A program made the translations under genes and the position numbers. From assembly GCA_035292525.1 (NCBI GenBank), contig DATDPZ010000124.1, positions 1-8,492 of the forward strand: 8,492 bases of DNA. The letters run 5' to 3'. This document shows, in pieces, positions 1 through 6,485 of this stretch. This DNA comes from VBAS01 sp035292525 (GTDB lineage Bacteria > Bacteroidota > Bacteroidia > Chitinophagales > Chitinophagaceae). The notes below the pieces were generated by a model. It was not told the origin of the DNA. It made no database searches and saw only the letters and a list, made by a program, of their open reading frames with translations. The stretch's first letter is position 1. Every line of letters begins with the position of its first letter.

Positions 1-212
1 CAGAAATGAAACAGGGTGTGGCTTTTTTTAATAAAATGCGAGACCTGGTAGCCACCGGTTTTTATACTATGGAGATCGGAGTAAAAGATATTGGTTATGC
101 CGGTAACACTCCCAACCAGTGGAATGGCATACCAGATGATGTATTGAAACAATATGGGTTGGCATATTCAGAAAAAGAACTGAAAGAATGTGTAAGTTTT
201 GATAAGAACTAA
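1..212 (+). CDS. Gluconate 2-dehydrogenase subunit 3-like protein, C-terminal fragment
   Basis: The reading frame is open from the window edge (codons in phase from base 3) to TAA at 210-212, so only the last 69 or so residues are present and the true start lies upstream. The fragment contains FFNKMRDLVATGFYTMEIGV, then GYAGNTPNQWNGIPDDVLKQ and YGL. This matches my memory of the C-terminus of the gluconate 2-dehydrogenase subunit 3 family, a small Tat-exported partner of a GMC-type flavoprotein that oxidises sugars or polyols in the periplasm. The ATG at 6 is in frame but is almost certainly an internal methionine. In this phylum such genes commonly neighbour GMC and Gfo/Idh/MocA oxidoreductases, which agrees with the dehydrogenase at 839. 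The substrate cannot be deduced. Confidence 0.75.
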   Translation, partial: EMKQGVAFFNKMRDLVATGFYTMEIGVKDIGYAGNTPNQWNGIPDDVLKQYGLAYSEKELKECVSFDKN

Positions 213-264
213 AGACATTACTCATTTTTGAGATAATATCGTAATTTTATTGAAATCATTTTCC

Positions 265-456
265 ATGGAAATTATTCAATTTGATACACGGCTCACCTCT
301 TCATCAGAAATAAGGATCCCGGATAATTTGAAACTGAAAATTGAATTAAATAAGGATGTCAGAATTTTAGTTCTTCCGGCAGGGGAAAAACTTTATGATG
401 ATTGGGAGGATGATGAATGGAACAAATTATCAACGATCCTGAGAGATGATGATTAA
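265..456 (+). CDS. Candidate type II antitoxin partnered with the MazF-like toxin
   Basis: This is a 63-residue protein starting at ATG 265. A TTG at 250 would add five residues but is a less likely start. I do not recognise a named family. The N-terminal half (residues about 1-38, including SEIRIPDNLKLKIELNKDVR) has the alternating pattern of a small beta-rich DNA-binding or dimerisation unit, loosely like AbrB-type antitoxins. The C-terminal third is strongly acidic and tryptophan-containing (DDWEDDEWNKL, ending RDDD), as expected of a flexible tail that would block a basic toxin groove. The stop is only 15 bases before the toxin ATG at 472, the normal antitoxin-first layout. The antitoxin role is inferred from size, charge and position. 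No clear ribosome binding site or promoter is visible. Confidence 0.6.
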   Translation: MEIIQFDTRLTSSSEIRIPDNLKLKIELNKDVRILVLPAGEKLYDDWEDDEWNKLSTILRDDD

Positions 457-471
457 TCAGACTGAAAGTAA

Positions 472-801
472 ATGCCAGCCTACCGCTTTGGAGATATTTT
501 AATTCTGAATTTCCCTTTTGCAGAGGGGAATAGTTCAAAGAGACGGCCAGTAATGGTTATTTTGGATACTGAGGATGGTGATTTATTGATTTCTAAAATA
601 ACCAGCAAAAAATATTCCTCATTATTTGACCAGGAAATTATTGAATGGCAATGTGCTAATTTATTGACATATTCTGTTGTAAGGGTACATAAAATCCAAA
701 CTGTAAGTTCTAATCTTATTTTTTGCAAAATCGGGAACTTGCATCCCGTTGAAAGAAAAGCAATACGTCATAAACTTGTGAAATTGATTATGAAAATTTA
801 A
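472..801 (+). CDS. PemK/MazF-family toxin (endoribonuclease of a type II toxin-antitoxin system)
   Basis: This 109-residue protein has the usual length of a MazF-fold toxin. Family landmarks are visible in order: RFGDILILNFPF at residues 5-16 (first strand), the basic KRRPVMVI at 23-30 (R24/R25 in the position of the conserved catalytic arginine), and KITSK at 42-46 (the conserved Thr/Ser strand end). A VVRVHKIQTV strand and a C-terminal GNLHPVERKAIRHKLVKLI helix follow. Known MazF relatives are cytoplasmic, sequence-specific RNases that cleave single-stranded mRNA or other RNA; the target of this one is unknown. It lies 15 bases after the candidate antitoxin gene and is probably cotranscribed with it. 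Nothing indicates truncation. The 37 bases before the next gene contain no obvious terminator. Confidence 0.85.
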   Translation: MPAYRFGDILILNFPFAEGNSSKRRPVMVILDTEDGDLLISKITSKKYSSLFDQEIIEWQCANLLTYSVVRVHKIQTVSSNLIFCKIGNLHPVERKAIRHKLVKLIMKI

Positions 802-838
802 TTATATCAGCTATCAAAATTTTTAAATTAAAGCTTCT

Positions 839-2269
839 ATGAAAAAAAATAATTTTTCACGTCGCAGATTTTTAAGAAACACTTCAATTACTGCTGCAGG
901 ATTTTTCATCATTCCCCGTCACGTTATCGGCCGTGGGTTTATTGCCCCCAGCGATAAATTAAGAATTGCCGGTATCGGCGTTGGCGGTAAAGGACAAAGT
1001 GATCTTAGTTCATTTGCAAAAAGTCCGAATGTGGATATCGTAGCTTTATGCGATGTGGATGACAGGCAGGCAGTGGCTTCAAGAAAAAGTTTTTCCAAAG
1101 CACCTTATTACCGCGATTACCGGGAAATGCTGGAAAAAGAAAAAAATAATATTGATGCTGTCTCTGTATCCACACCGGACCATACCCATGCTGTAGCTAC
1201 CATTGCTGCCATGCAATTGGGAAAACATGTTTATACCCAAAAACCGTTGACGCATGATATTTATGAAGCTAGAATGTTGACAGAAGCTGCAAAAAAATAT
1301 AAAGTAGTAACACAAATGGGAAACCAGGGTGGTTCGGGTGAAGGTGTAAGGAAAGCAAAAGAAATAGTAGATACCGGCATGATCGGCGATGTGCATACGG
1401 CTTATGCCTGGACTAACAGGCCGGTATGGCCGCAAGGCATTCCTACGCCAACAGGTACACATGAAATACCAAAAGAACTGGATTGGGATCTATGGCTGGG
1501 GCCAGCGCAAAAAATGGATTACAACCCGGCTTATCTTCCTTTCAACTGGCGTGGCTGGTGGGCCTTTGGCACCGGCGCTTTGGGTGATATGGCATGCCAT
1601 ATCATGGATCCTGTTTACCGGATACTTCCAATACTTTATCCGGATTCTGTTGAATGCAGTGTTGCAACCCTCTGGACTAAAATGTGGGATGATTCTCAAA
1701 ATCCGGATGCCTGCCCTGCTTCATCTATCATTCATTTAAATTATCCAAGAACTGATGGTAAGGGAAATATTAAAGTGTCCTGGTTTGATGGCGGTTTATT
1801 ACCTCAAAGACCAGATGAACTTTTACCAGAAGAAGCATTTGGCAACTGGGATGGTGGCGTACTGTTCATTGGTGCCAAAGGAAAATTGTTGATGGATTGT
1901 TATGGAGAAAATCCAAGATTGTTGCCAACAACACTCATGAAAGAAAAAACAATGCCCGCAGAAAAAATAAAAAGAGTACCCGAAGGACATTACCTGCAGT
2001 GGGTTAATGCCTGTATAGCTGGTTATGGAAATGGAGAAACCAGTTCTTCTTTTGAATATGCCGGGCCTTTTACAGAAAGTATTTTAATTGGAAACCTTGC
2101 CTTAAGAAGTTTTATTTTAAAAAACCCAAATCTGAAAGGCTGGGGCGACAAATGGCTGGGACGTAAAAAACTTTTATGGGATGCAAAGAATATGAAGATC
2201 ACTAATTTTGATGAAGCCAACCAGTTTGTAAAAAGAGATTACAGGGAGGGGTGGAAGCTGGGGGTATAA
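839..2269 (+). CDS. Tat-exported Gfo/Idh/MocA-family oxidoreductase
   Basis: This 476-residue protein begins with a twin-arginine signal: SRRRFLRN at residues 7-14, then a short hydrophobic stretch at about 15-26. It is therefore probably exported folded, with its cofactor, to the periplasm. The Rossmann fold follows, with the dinucleotide glycine motif GIGVGG at 45-50, the acidic strand end LCDVDD at 70-75 and STPDHTHA at 111-118. The family EKP motif appears as QKP (134-136, in YTQKPLTHD). The catalytic-domain segment GTGALGDMACHIMD spans 244-257, with D250 and H254 as candidate active-site residues. Length and layout fit the bacterial Tat-signal subgroup with its own C-terminal domain. These enzymes perform NAD(P)-dependent redox chemistry on sugars or sugar derivatives, often with a tightly held cofactor. 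The substrate is not deducible here. The nearby subunit-3-like gene supports carbohydrate oxidation. The start is the first ATG and keeps the signal intact. Confidence 0.9.
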   Translation: MKKNNFSRRRFLRNTSITAAGFFIIPRHVIGRGFIAPSDKLRIAGIGVGGKGQSDLSSFAKSPNVDIVALCDVDDRQAVASRKSFSKAPYYRDYREMLEKEKNNIDAVSVSTPDHTHAVATIAAMQLGKHVYTQKPLTHDIYEARMLTEAAKKYKVVTQMGNQGGSGEGVRKAKEIVDTGMIGDVHTAYAWTNRPVWPQGIPTPTGTHEIPKELDWDLWLGPAQKMDYNPAYLPFNWRGWWAFGTGALGDMACHIMDPVYRILPILYPDSVECSVATLWTKMWDDSQNPDACPASSIIHLNYPRTDGKGNIKVSWFDGGLLPQRPDELLPEEAFGNWDGGVLFIGAKGKLLMDCYGENPRLLPTTLMKEKTMPAEKIKRVPEGHYLQWVNACIAGYGNGETSSSFEYAGPFTESILIGNLALRSFILKNPNLKGWGDKWLGRKKLLWDAKNMKITNFDEANQFVKRDYREGWKLGV

Positions 2270-2440
2270 TGCTTAATTCTTGTAAATAAATAAAAGGAGT
2301 ATATTTTCATTCAGACTGATACCGTATCTTTTTAGAATCTGAGTTGCAGAAAAATTAATTTATATTTATAACTAATTTCTGGTTTAAGGCAGCCAACAAG
2401 TTTAATTTTTGATCGGGTCTTTTAATAAAAAAATAATGGC

Positions 2441-2884
2441 ATGAAAAGATTATTTTCTTCCGGTATCGTAATGGTTACATTATTTCTTTTTACAACTGCA
2501 TGCAATAAAGAGATTATTAATAGTTACCCGGATGAAGAAATAATGACATCACGTTTCAATGCTAAACTAAACAACAATAGTTGTGCAGTTATTACAGCGG
2601 CTCTGGTTGTACCTGATGAGGTTGAAGGAAATGCAGCGGTTCGCTATATTATCTCCTGGAAAAATCAGGGTGGGAAAAAATTTATTGAGGTGATTCCTGA
2701 AGATGAAGGGTCTTTTTTTATTAATGCTTCTGATGCAACAGGTTTATATTCATGGGCCCGGCAGGTAGAAAGCCCTTATGGAGAATTCACATTCCGGACA
2801 ATTACCCGCACCGGTGGATCACCGGGAGAAGGTTCTATATGCCAGGATAAAACCTGGATTTTAGCAATTGAACCTCCCTTTTAA
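2441..2884 (+). CDS. Small putative lipoprotein of unknown function
   Basis: This 147-residue protein starts with a basic residue pair and a hydrophobic segment (residues 4-17), then TTAC with Cys21 as the probable lipidated residue. The -3 position is Thr rather than the classic Leu, but Bacteroidota lipoboxes are often relaxed. After cleavage the mature protein would begin CNKE. It would have two further cysteines, C48 and C134, able to form a disulfide outside the cytoplasm. The body is rich in beta-type residues and short aromatic patches (VRYIISWKNQGG, GLYSWARQV, GEFTFRTITR), suggesting a compact beta domain. I recognise no family. It is separated by 171 bases from the dehydrogenase and converges on the cyclase gene, so it is probably transcribed alone. 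Whether it is surface-exposed or periplasmic is unknown. Confidence 0.65.
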   Translation: MKRLFSSGIVMVTLFLFTTACNKEIINSYPDEEIMTSRFNAKLNNNSCAVITAALVVPDEVEGNAAVRYIISWKNQGGKKFIEVIPEDEGSFFINASDATGLYSWARQVESPYGEFTFRTITRTGGSPGEGSICQDKTWILAIEPPF

Positions 2885-2997
2885 ATCAGATTTAAAATAA
2901 CTGATGAGTATTTTTACAAGGATTGCTTTTTTCATAAACTCATTTTCTATTAGAATCTTGTATTAAACAAGTAAAAAGTATTACAGCATTTAATTTC

Positions 2998-4038
2998 TTA
3001 ATCCAGCACTTCATAAATCATAACCGGAGTAGCTTTGTTTTTCAAATTAACCTCTCCTACTCTTTTACAGTTAAATGATTCTTTCACTTTTTCGTAGGAA
3101 TCTTCGCTGATAATAATTTGCCCTGGGCCTGCAGTTGATTGTAAACGTTGTGCTGTATTAACCACGTCGCCAATTACAGTATAATCCAGCCTGCGGAGGC
3201 TCGCCGATCCTATATTCCCGGAAATCATTTCACCACTATTGATGCCAATGGAAACTTTCGGTTTGTAGAAAATATTACCTGAGCTGTTCGGGAGTTCTTC
3301 CACTTTTTGTCTTACAGAGAGACAGGCATCAATGGCCTTGTCCAGGTGATATTCATTACGAAAAACAGCCATGATGGCATCGCCCATAAATTTATCTATA
3401 TAACCGCCCTGCGCTATGATTTCTTTTACCATTACATCAAAATAATTGTTAAGCAATTTTACCACTGTATCCGGTTTTTCGTTTTCGCTGATGCTGGTAA
3501 AACTGCAGATATCAATAAAGGCTACGGTAGCATCCACCGTTTCATTTACCATCATGGAGGATTCAAACTCCCGGCTGCCCATAAAATTCAGTACCGTTTC
3601 ATCCACATACATTTTCAGAATATTATTTTCCTTGATGGCTTTCATTGTTTCCCTTATCTGTTTCACATGTCTGATCGTTTTTTCCATCGTTAGTTCCAGG
3701 TCTTCAAAATTCACCGGTTTGGTAATGAAATCAAAAGCGCCGCGGTTCATAGCCGTGCGGATATTGTCCATATCTCCATAGGCAGAAACGATCACAGATT
3801 TAAAAAGTCCATTTTGTTCATTCAGTTTTGACAGCAGGGTAAGCCCATCCATTTCGGGCATATTGATATCGCTGAGTACCACATCCACGTCTTCATGCAA
3901 CGACAGTTGTTCAAGTGCAATTTTTCCGTTTGCAGCAAATACAAATTCATACTGGTGCTCCCGGATTTTCTGCCGGAATTTCTGCTTGATCAGTACTTCC
4001 AGGTCCATTTCATCATCCACCACTAATATTTTTGCCAT
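2998..4038 (-). CDS. Response regulator fused to a class III adenylate cyclase
   Basis: This 346-residue protein joins two domains. The receiver domain (about 1-118) has the acidic pair D8/D9, phosphoacceptor D57 in LSDINMP, S85 and K107 in TKP. A helical linker follows (about 119-150). The cyclase domain (about 168-346) carries the metal-binding D176 (FIDICSFT) and D220 (KFMGDAIMAVF), K216 for adenine, and the transition-state pair N294 and R298 in the motif GDVVNTAQR. The second base-selecting position is Thr (T287 in DYTVIGDVVN), the feature that defines class IIIb adenylate cyclases such as CyaC and soluble adenylyl cyclase, which are known for bicarbonate stimulation. All catalytic residues are present, so it should convert ATP to cAMP. 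It has no membrane segment and would work as a cytoplasmic dimer. Its start overlaps the stop of the upstream regulator as TAATG, so translation is probably coupled. It is the terminal output of the signalling operon. Confidence 0.93.
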   Translation of the reverse strand: MAKILVVDDEMDLEVLIKQKFRQKIREHQYEFVFAANGKIALEQLSLHEDVDVVLSDINMPEMDGLTLLSKLNEQNGLFKSVIVSAYGDMDNIRTAMNRGAFDFITKPVNFEDLELTMEKTIRHVKQIRETMKAIKENNILKMYVDETVLNFMGSREFESSMMVNETVDATVAFIDICSFTSISENEKPDTVVKLLNNYFDVMVKEIIAQGGYIDKFMGDAIMAVFRNEYHLDKAIDACLSVRQKVEELPNSSGNIFYKPKVSIGINSGEMISGNIGSASLRRLDYTVIGDVVNTAQRLQSTAGPGQIIISEDSYEKVKESFNCKRVGEVNLKNKATPVMIYEVLD

Positions 4039-4412
4039 TACTGTATTGCTTTTAATTTTTCTTTTAAGGAAACAAAATCAACCGGCTTGGTCAAAAAATC
4101 ATCGGCGCCCAGTTTCATAGCGGTATTATAATTTTCTGCATCCCCATAGGCGGTGATCATCATCACCAGTGGTGGAGGCGCCTTATATTTTTGTTTGATA
4201 TTTTTTAAAAGTTCCAGGCCACTCATACCCGGCATATTAATATCAGACAGGATCAGTACGGCTTCATGTTTATGACCATTCAAAAAAGTCATGGCTTCTT
4301 CCCCGGAGTAAGCAAAAACAAAATCCATTTCCCGGTTTTTAATTTCCCGTCTGAATCGTTGTTCAAACAGAACTTGTACGTCTTTTTCATCATCAACAAC
4401 TAATATTTTCAT
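4038..4412 (-). CDS. Single-domain response regulator (CheY-like)
   Basis: This 124-residue protein is a receiver domain with no output domain. Key residues are D7/D8, phosphoacceptor D57 (LSDINMP), T87 (MITAYGD) and K109 (TKP), all intact. It is a paralogue of the receiver domain of the cyclase encoded next: both share DINMP, AYGD and an FxTKPVxF end, which suggests duplication of a receiver unit. The start ATG is the first one and lies 9 bases after the stop of a degenerate kinase tail (4422-4490). The stop overlaps the cyclase start by one base. Without an output domain it probably acts as a phosphate sink, a relay intermediate or a protein-binding switch for the two upstream kinases. The exact route cannot be read from the sequence. 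Confidence 0.92.
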   Translation of the reverse strand: MKILVVDDEKDVQVLFEQRFRREIKNREMDFVFAYSGEEAMTFLNGHKHEAVLILSDINMPGMSGLELLKNIKQKYKAPPPLVMMITAYGDAENYNTAMKLGADDFLTKPVDFVSLKEKLKAIQ

Positions 4413-4421
4413 AAACTGTAT

Positions 4422-4490
4422 TTAATATTTAATGTTCAATATAATCAAAAACTCCGTTCCTTCACTTTCTTTTATTTCCAATTACATTCC
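4422..4490 (-). pseudogene. Degenerate C-terminal tail of a histidine kinase (remnant)
   Basis: Read on the minus strand downstream of the triple-PAS kinase, this stretch encodes KESEGTEFLIILNIKY and then TAA at 4424-4422. It aligns without gaps with the last residues of the other kinase in the window (KENEGTEFTIILPA). A few codons upstream, an in-frame TAA stands where the intact kinase has AAA (Lys), so it cannot be part of a functional reading frame. It begins about 43 bases after the kinase stop codon at 4534 and ends 9 bases before the next gene's ATG. Its position suggests that it was once the true end of the kinase preceding the regulator. The stretch is short, so the call depends on the conserved EGTEF..IIL pattern. 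Confidence 0.6.
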
Positions 4491-4533
4491 TATATTCCAC
4501 AGGATGATGCAAGCGATCAAAATGCAATCCTTT

Positions 4534-5325
4534 TCAGGATGGCAAGGTGATTACAAACTCACTTCCTTCTCCTTCCCTGGTTTCCACTTTTATTTCTCCC
4601 CCATGTGCTTTTACAATATCATAGCTCAATGATAAACCCAAACCTGTTCCCTGCCCGGTGGGTTTAGTGGTAAAGAAGGGTTGAAAAATTTTATCCAACA
4701 TATTTTGCGGGATGCCGTCCCCATTGTCAGATACTTTTATTTGAATACCCCGACCCCGTCCGACCGGGTCATCCGGGCGGGCCCCTAAAGGTGGCTGAAT
4801 TGAAGCTGTTGCAATCGTAACAGTTGGTTCGTAATCCTGAACCCCTGATTTCTTCTTTTGATCAACTACATAAAATGCATTGGTAATTAAATTAAGTATT
4901 ACTCTTCCTATATCCTGTGGAATGATATTGATGTTGCCGGTGCTTTCATCAAAATCAGTTTTCATCGTTGCATTGAATGATTTATCCTTTGCCCGCAGGC
5001 CATGATATGCTAAACGCAGATATTCATCAGCCAGTTTATTGATGTCTGTGGGTTCTTTTACACCGCTACTACTTCGACTATGCTGCAGCATGCCTTTTAC
5101 AATGGCATCGGCCCGTTTACCATGGAAGATTATTTTCCGTTCGTTCTCGTCAATGTCGTTGGCAATTGTTTTGGCTTCTTCGATATTTCCTTTGGCTAAC
5201 TCGTCTTTCATTTCAGCAATCAATTCAGAGTTTACTTCCGAAAAATTATTAACGAAGTTTAACGGGTTTTGTATTTCATGTGCAATACCGGCGGTCAATT
5301 CTCCAAGGCTTGCCATTTTTTCTGA
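4534..5325 (-). repeat. Histidine-kinase core duplication, copy 1
   Basis: This stretch encodes the phosphotransfer and ATPase domains of the triple-PAS kinase. It matches 6520-7344 along its whole length apart from the linker near 4740-4850 and the segment encoding the first helices. Bases 4976-5061 are identical to 6995-7080 (86 bases, no difference), and extending left to 4946 adds only one mismatch. This degree of DNA identity, including silent positions, exceeds what protein conservation alone requires. Confidence 0.85.
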
Positions 5326-6324
5326 ATGTCTTAATTGCTTTTCGGTTAACTTTTGCCAGGTCACATCCGTTCCAAATACAAATACCAGATTGAGTTCAAA
5401 GTCACGGCAATGGTTAAAAACAAAATCTTTTTCACCAACTTTTATTTCATGAGGATACACTTTTTCCGACTGAATCAATTCCTTCCATTTGTCTACCGTC
5501 ATATCCGGGCATACCTGTAGCCATGACTGACCGGTGATTGTTTTTCCAAAGACATTTTTCGCTGAAATATTTGATAGCAAAATAACACCATCTACATTCA
5601 TTCGAATGACCGGACCCGGATTCATATCCGGGAAACGGGCCATAGCCGCTAAAGCTGTTTTCTGTTCTTCCAGTCTTTTTTCATTCAGTTTATTCAGTGT
5701 AATATCTGTTCCGTACACAAAAACAAAACCTGAGTGCCTGTCCCAGCGATGATGAAACACAAACCATTTTTCAGCGATGGGAATTTCAACCGGTATGACC
5801 TGATCCGATGAAAGAATCTGGTTCCATATGGCATCCGTAATCTGCGGACACAGGTCCCTCCAATTTTTTTGATAAAGGTCCTTTCTAAAAGTCGCAGAAG
5901 TTGCCAGGTTGGATAAATGTATTTTTCCATCAGGATACATACGAATTACAGGGCCGGGGTTCATATCGGGAAAGCGAGCCATTTGTGTAATTACTGCCTG
6001 TTGTTCACGGATTTTTATTTCATTTGCTTTCCATGAGGTAATGTTTGTCCCGCATACTATGATCCGATTGCGGGCCTGGTCATATACATGTGTGAATAAA
6101 TAAACGGTTTCATTGGTAATGCATTCAATTTGCAGAGCCGGCCCTCCGCTTAAAAGCTCCTTCCAACTTTCTTTATTTAACTCCGGGCATAGATCCAACC
6201 ACAATAAACCCCTTGCATCTTCTTTTTTTAAAAAAAGTTTTGTGGCCGGATTAATAACAAGGATCTCTGATTTTTTATCTAATAGTAATACCGGGCCCGG
6301 ATATTTTACAAAATAATCTTCCAT
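4534..6324 (-). CDS. Soluble hybrid-sensor histidine kinase with three PAS-like domains
   Basis: The ATG at 6324 gives 596 residues. An in-frame TTG at 6363 would add 13, and no strong ribosome site favours either. Three PAS-like repeats lie at about 3-100, 113-210 and 226-323. Each opens with a PGPV motif (YPGPVLLLD, then NPGPVIRM twice), carries a W..xCP......W turn and ends with GTDIT or a variant. MARFPDMNPGPVIRM is identical in repeats two and three. The dimerisation/phosphotransfer domain starts at SEKMASLGELTAG (334), with H349 in AHEIQNP. The ATPase domain has N482 (LITNAFYVVD), DNGDG at 533-537, an FQPFFTTK lid region and GQGTGLGLS at 557-565. No membrane segments are seen, so it is cytoplasmic. 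It should autophosphorylate H349 and pass phosphate to the receivers encoded next. There is no receiver domain in the protein itself. Its core is nearly a copy of that of the kinase upstream. Confidence 0.93.
   Translation of the reverse strand: MEDYFVKYPGPVLLLDKKSEILVINPATKLFLKKEDARGLLWLDLCPELNKESWKELLSGGPALQIECITNETVYLFTHVYDQARNRIIVCGTNITSWKANEIKIREQQAVITQMARFPDMNPGPVIRMYPDGKIHLSNLATSATFRKDLYQKNWRDLCPQITDAIWNQILSSDQVIPVEIPIAEKWFVFHHRWDRHSGFVFVYGTDITLNKLNEKRLEEQKTALAAMARFPDMNPGPVIRMNVDGVILLSNISAKNVFGKTITGQSWLQVCPDMTVDKWKELIQSEKVYPHEIKVGEKDFVFNHCRDFELNLVFVFGTDVTWQKLTEKQLRHSEKMASLGELTAGIAHEIQNPLNFVNNFSEVNSELIAEMKDELAKGNIEEAKTIANDIDENERKIIFHGKRADAIVKGMLQHSRSSSGVKEPTDINKLADEYLRLAYHGLRAKDKSFNATMKTDFDESTGNINIIPQDIGRVILNLITNAFYVVDQKKKSGVQDYEPTVTIATASIQPPLGARPDDPVGRGRGIQIKVSDNGDGIPQNMLDKIFQPFFTTKPTGQGTGLGLSLSYDIVKAHGGEIKVETREGEGSEFVITLPS
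4754..4794. repeat. GC-rich palindrome-containing element inside a kinase ATPase domain, copy 1
   Basis: This 41-base GC-rich tract stands out from its AT-rich surroundings and lies between the N-box and the DNGDG box. It can form a stem CCCGTCCG / CGGGCGGG (4755-4762 with 4774-4781, with one G-T pair) around an 11-base loop, followed by GCCCCTAAAGG. It matches 6744-6784 at all but three bases plus one C insertion. Because of that one-base difference, the two genes read the element in different frames: PPLGARPDDPVGRG here and PPLGPARLNRSDGDG in the other kinase. Confidence 0.6.
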
Positions 6325-6409
6325 TCCCTGCGACTGGTTTTGAATATGTATTCTTTTTTTCAAATCACTGGGTTTTGAAATACTTTAAAATTAATTTATT
6401 TTTTGCCAG

Positions 6410-6479
6410 TTAAATATTGGCCGGTATGGATATAATGAATTCACTCCCCTCCTCCCTCTTTCGTCTCCACTTTCATTTC
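6410..6479 (-). pseudogene. Degenerate C-terminal tail of a histidine kinase with +1 frameshift (remnant)
   Basis: On the minus strand, starting about 40 bases after the GAF-kinase stop codon, the sequence reads EMKVETKEG in one frame. It then continues as GSEFIISIPANI and TAA (6412-6410) in the next frame. Removing a single G from the G-rich run near 6448-6456 joins the two into TKEGEGSEFIISIPANI, which closely matches the end of the triple-PAS kinase (TREGEGSEFVITLPS). The remnant is therefore a frameshifted kinase C-terminus, not random intergenic DNA. It is bordered upstream by an 18-base palindrome (6486-6503), where the homology stops abruptly. Confidence 0.7.
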
Positions 6480-6485
6480 GAAAGC

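Noticed and set aside
1079..1462. 127-codon open frame antisense to the dehydrogenase
   Set aside because: It lies entirely within a strongly supported gene; its composition has phenylalanine runs typical of an antisense shadow and there is no recognisable domain.
2318..2333. GATACCGTATC followed by five T, as a terminator after the dehydrogenase
   Set aside because: A usable loop leaves only about three base pairs in the stem, too weak to call.
2383..2411. Bacteroidota-type promoter (TTTA, then TAATTTTTG) before the lipoprotein
   Set aside because: Neither box matches the consensus exactly (spacing within the -7 box is three instead of two), so it is not distinguishable from AT-rich background.
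2904..2943. Inverted repeat ATGAGT / ACTCAT between the convergent lipoprotein and cyclase genes, as a terminator
   Set aside because: The stem is only six base pairs with a 28-base loop, and no T-run follows in either direction.
2957..2971. CTTGT / ACAAG stem in the same convergent gap
   Set aside because: Five AT-rich base pairs without a following T-run; expected by chance in AT-rich DNA.
5039..5452. 137-codon plus-strand open frame opposite the PAS kinase, with a similar frame at 7058-7291 opposite the GAF kinase
   Set aside because: The resemblance between the two is explained by the duplicated kinase core on the other strand; both are shadows.
4534..6324. Transmembrane or periplasmic sensor in the PAS kinase
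   Set aside because: No hydrophobic stretch long enough for a membrane helix is present.
6364..6409. Separate promoter for the PAS kinase
   Set aside because: AT-rich, but no TAnnTTTG-type box is visible; cotranscription from the GAF kinase is equally plausible.
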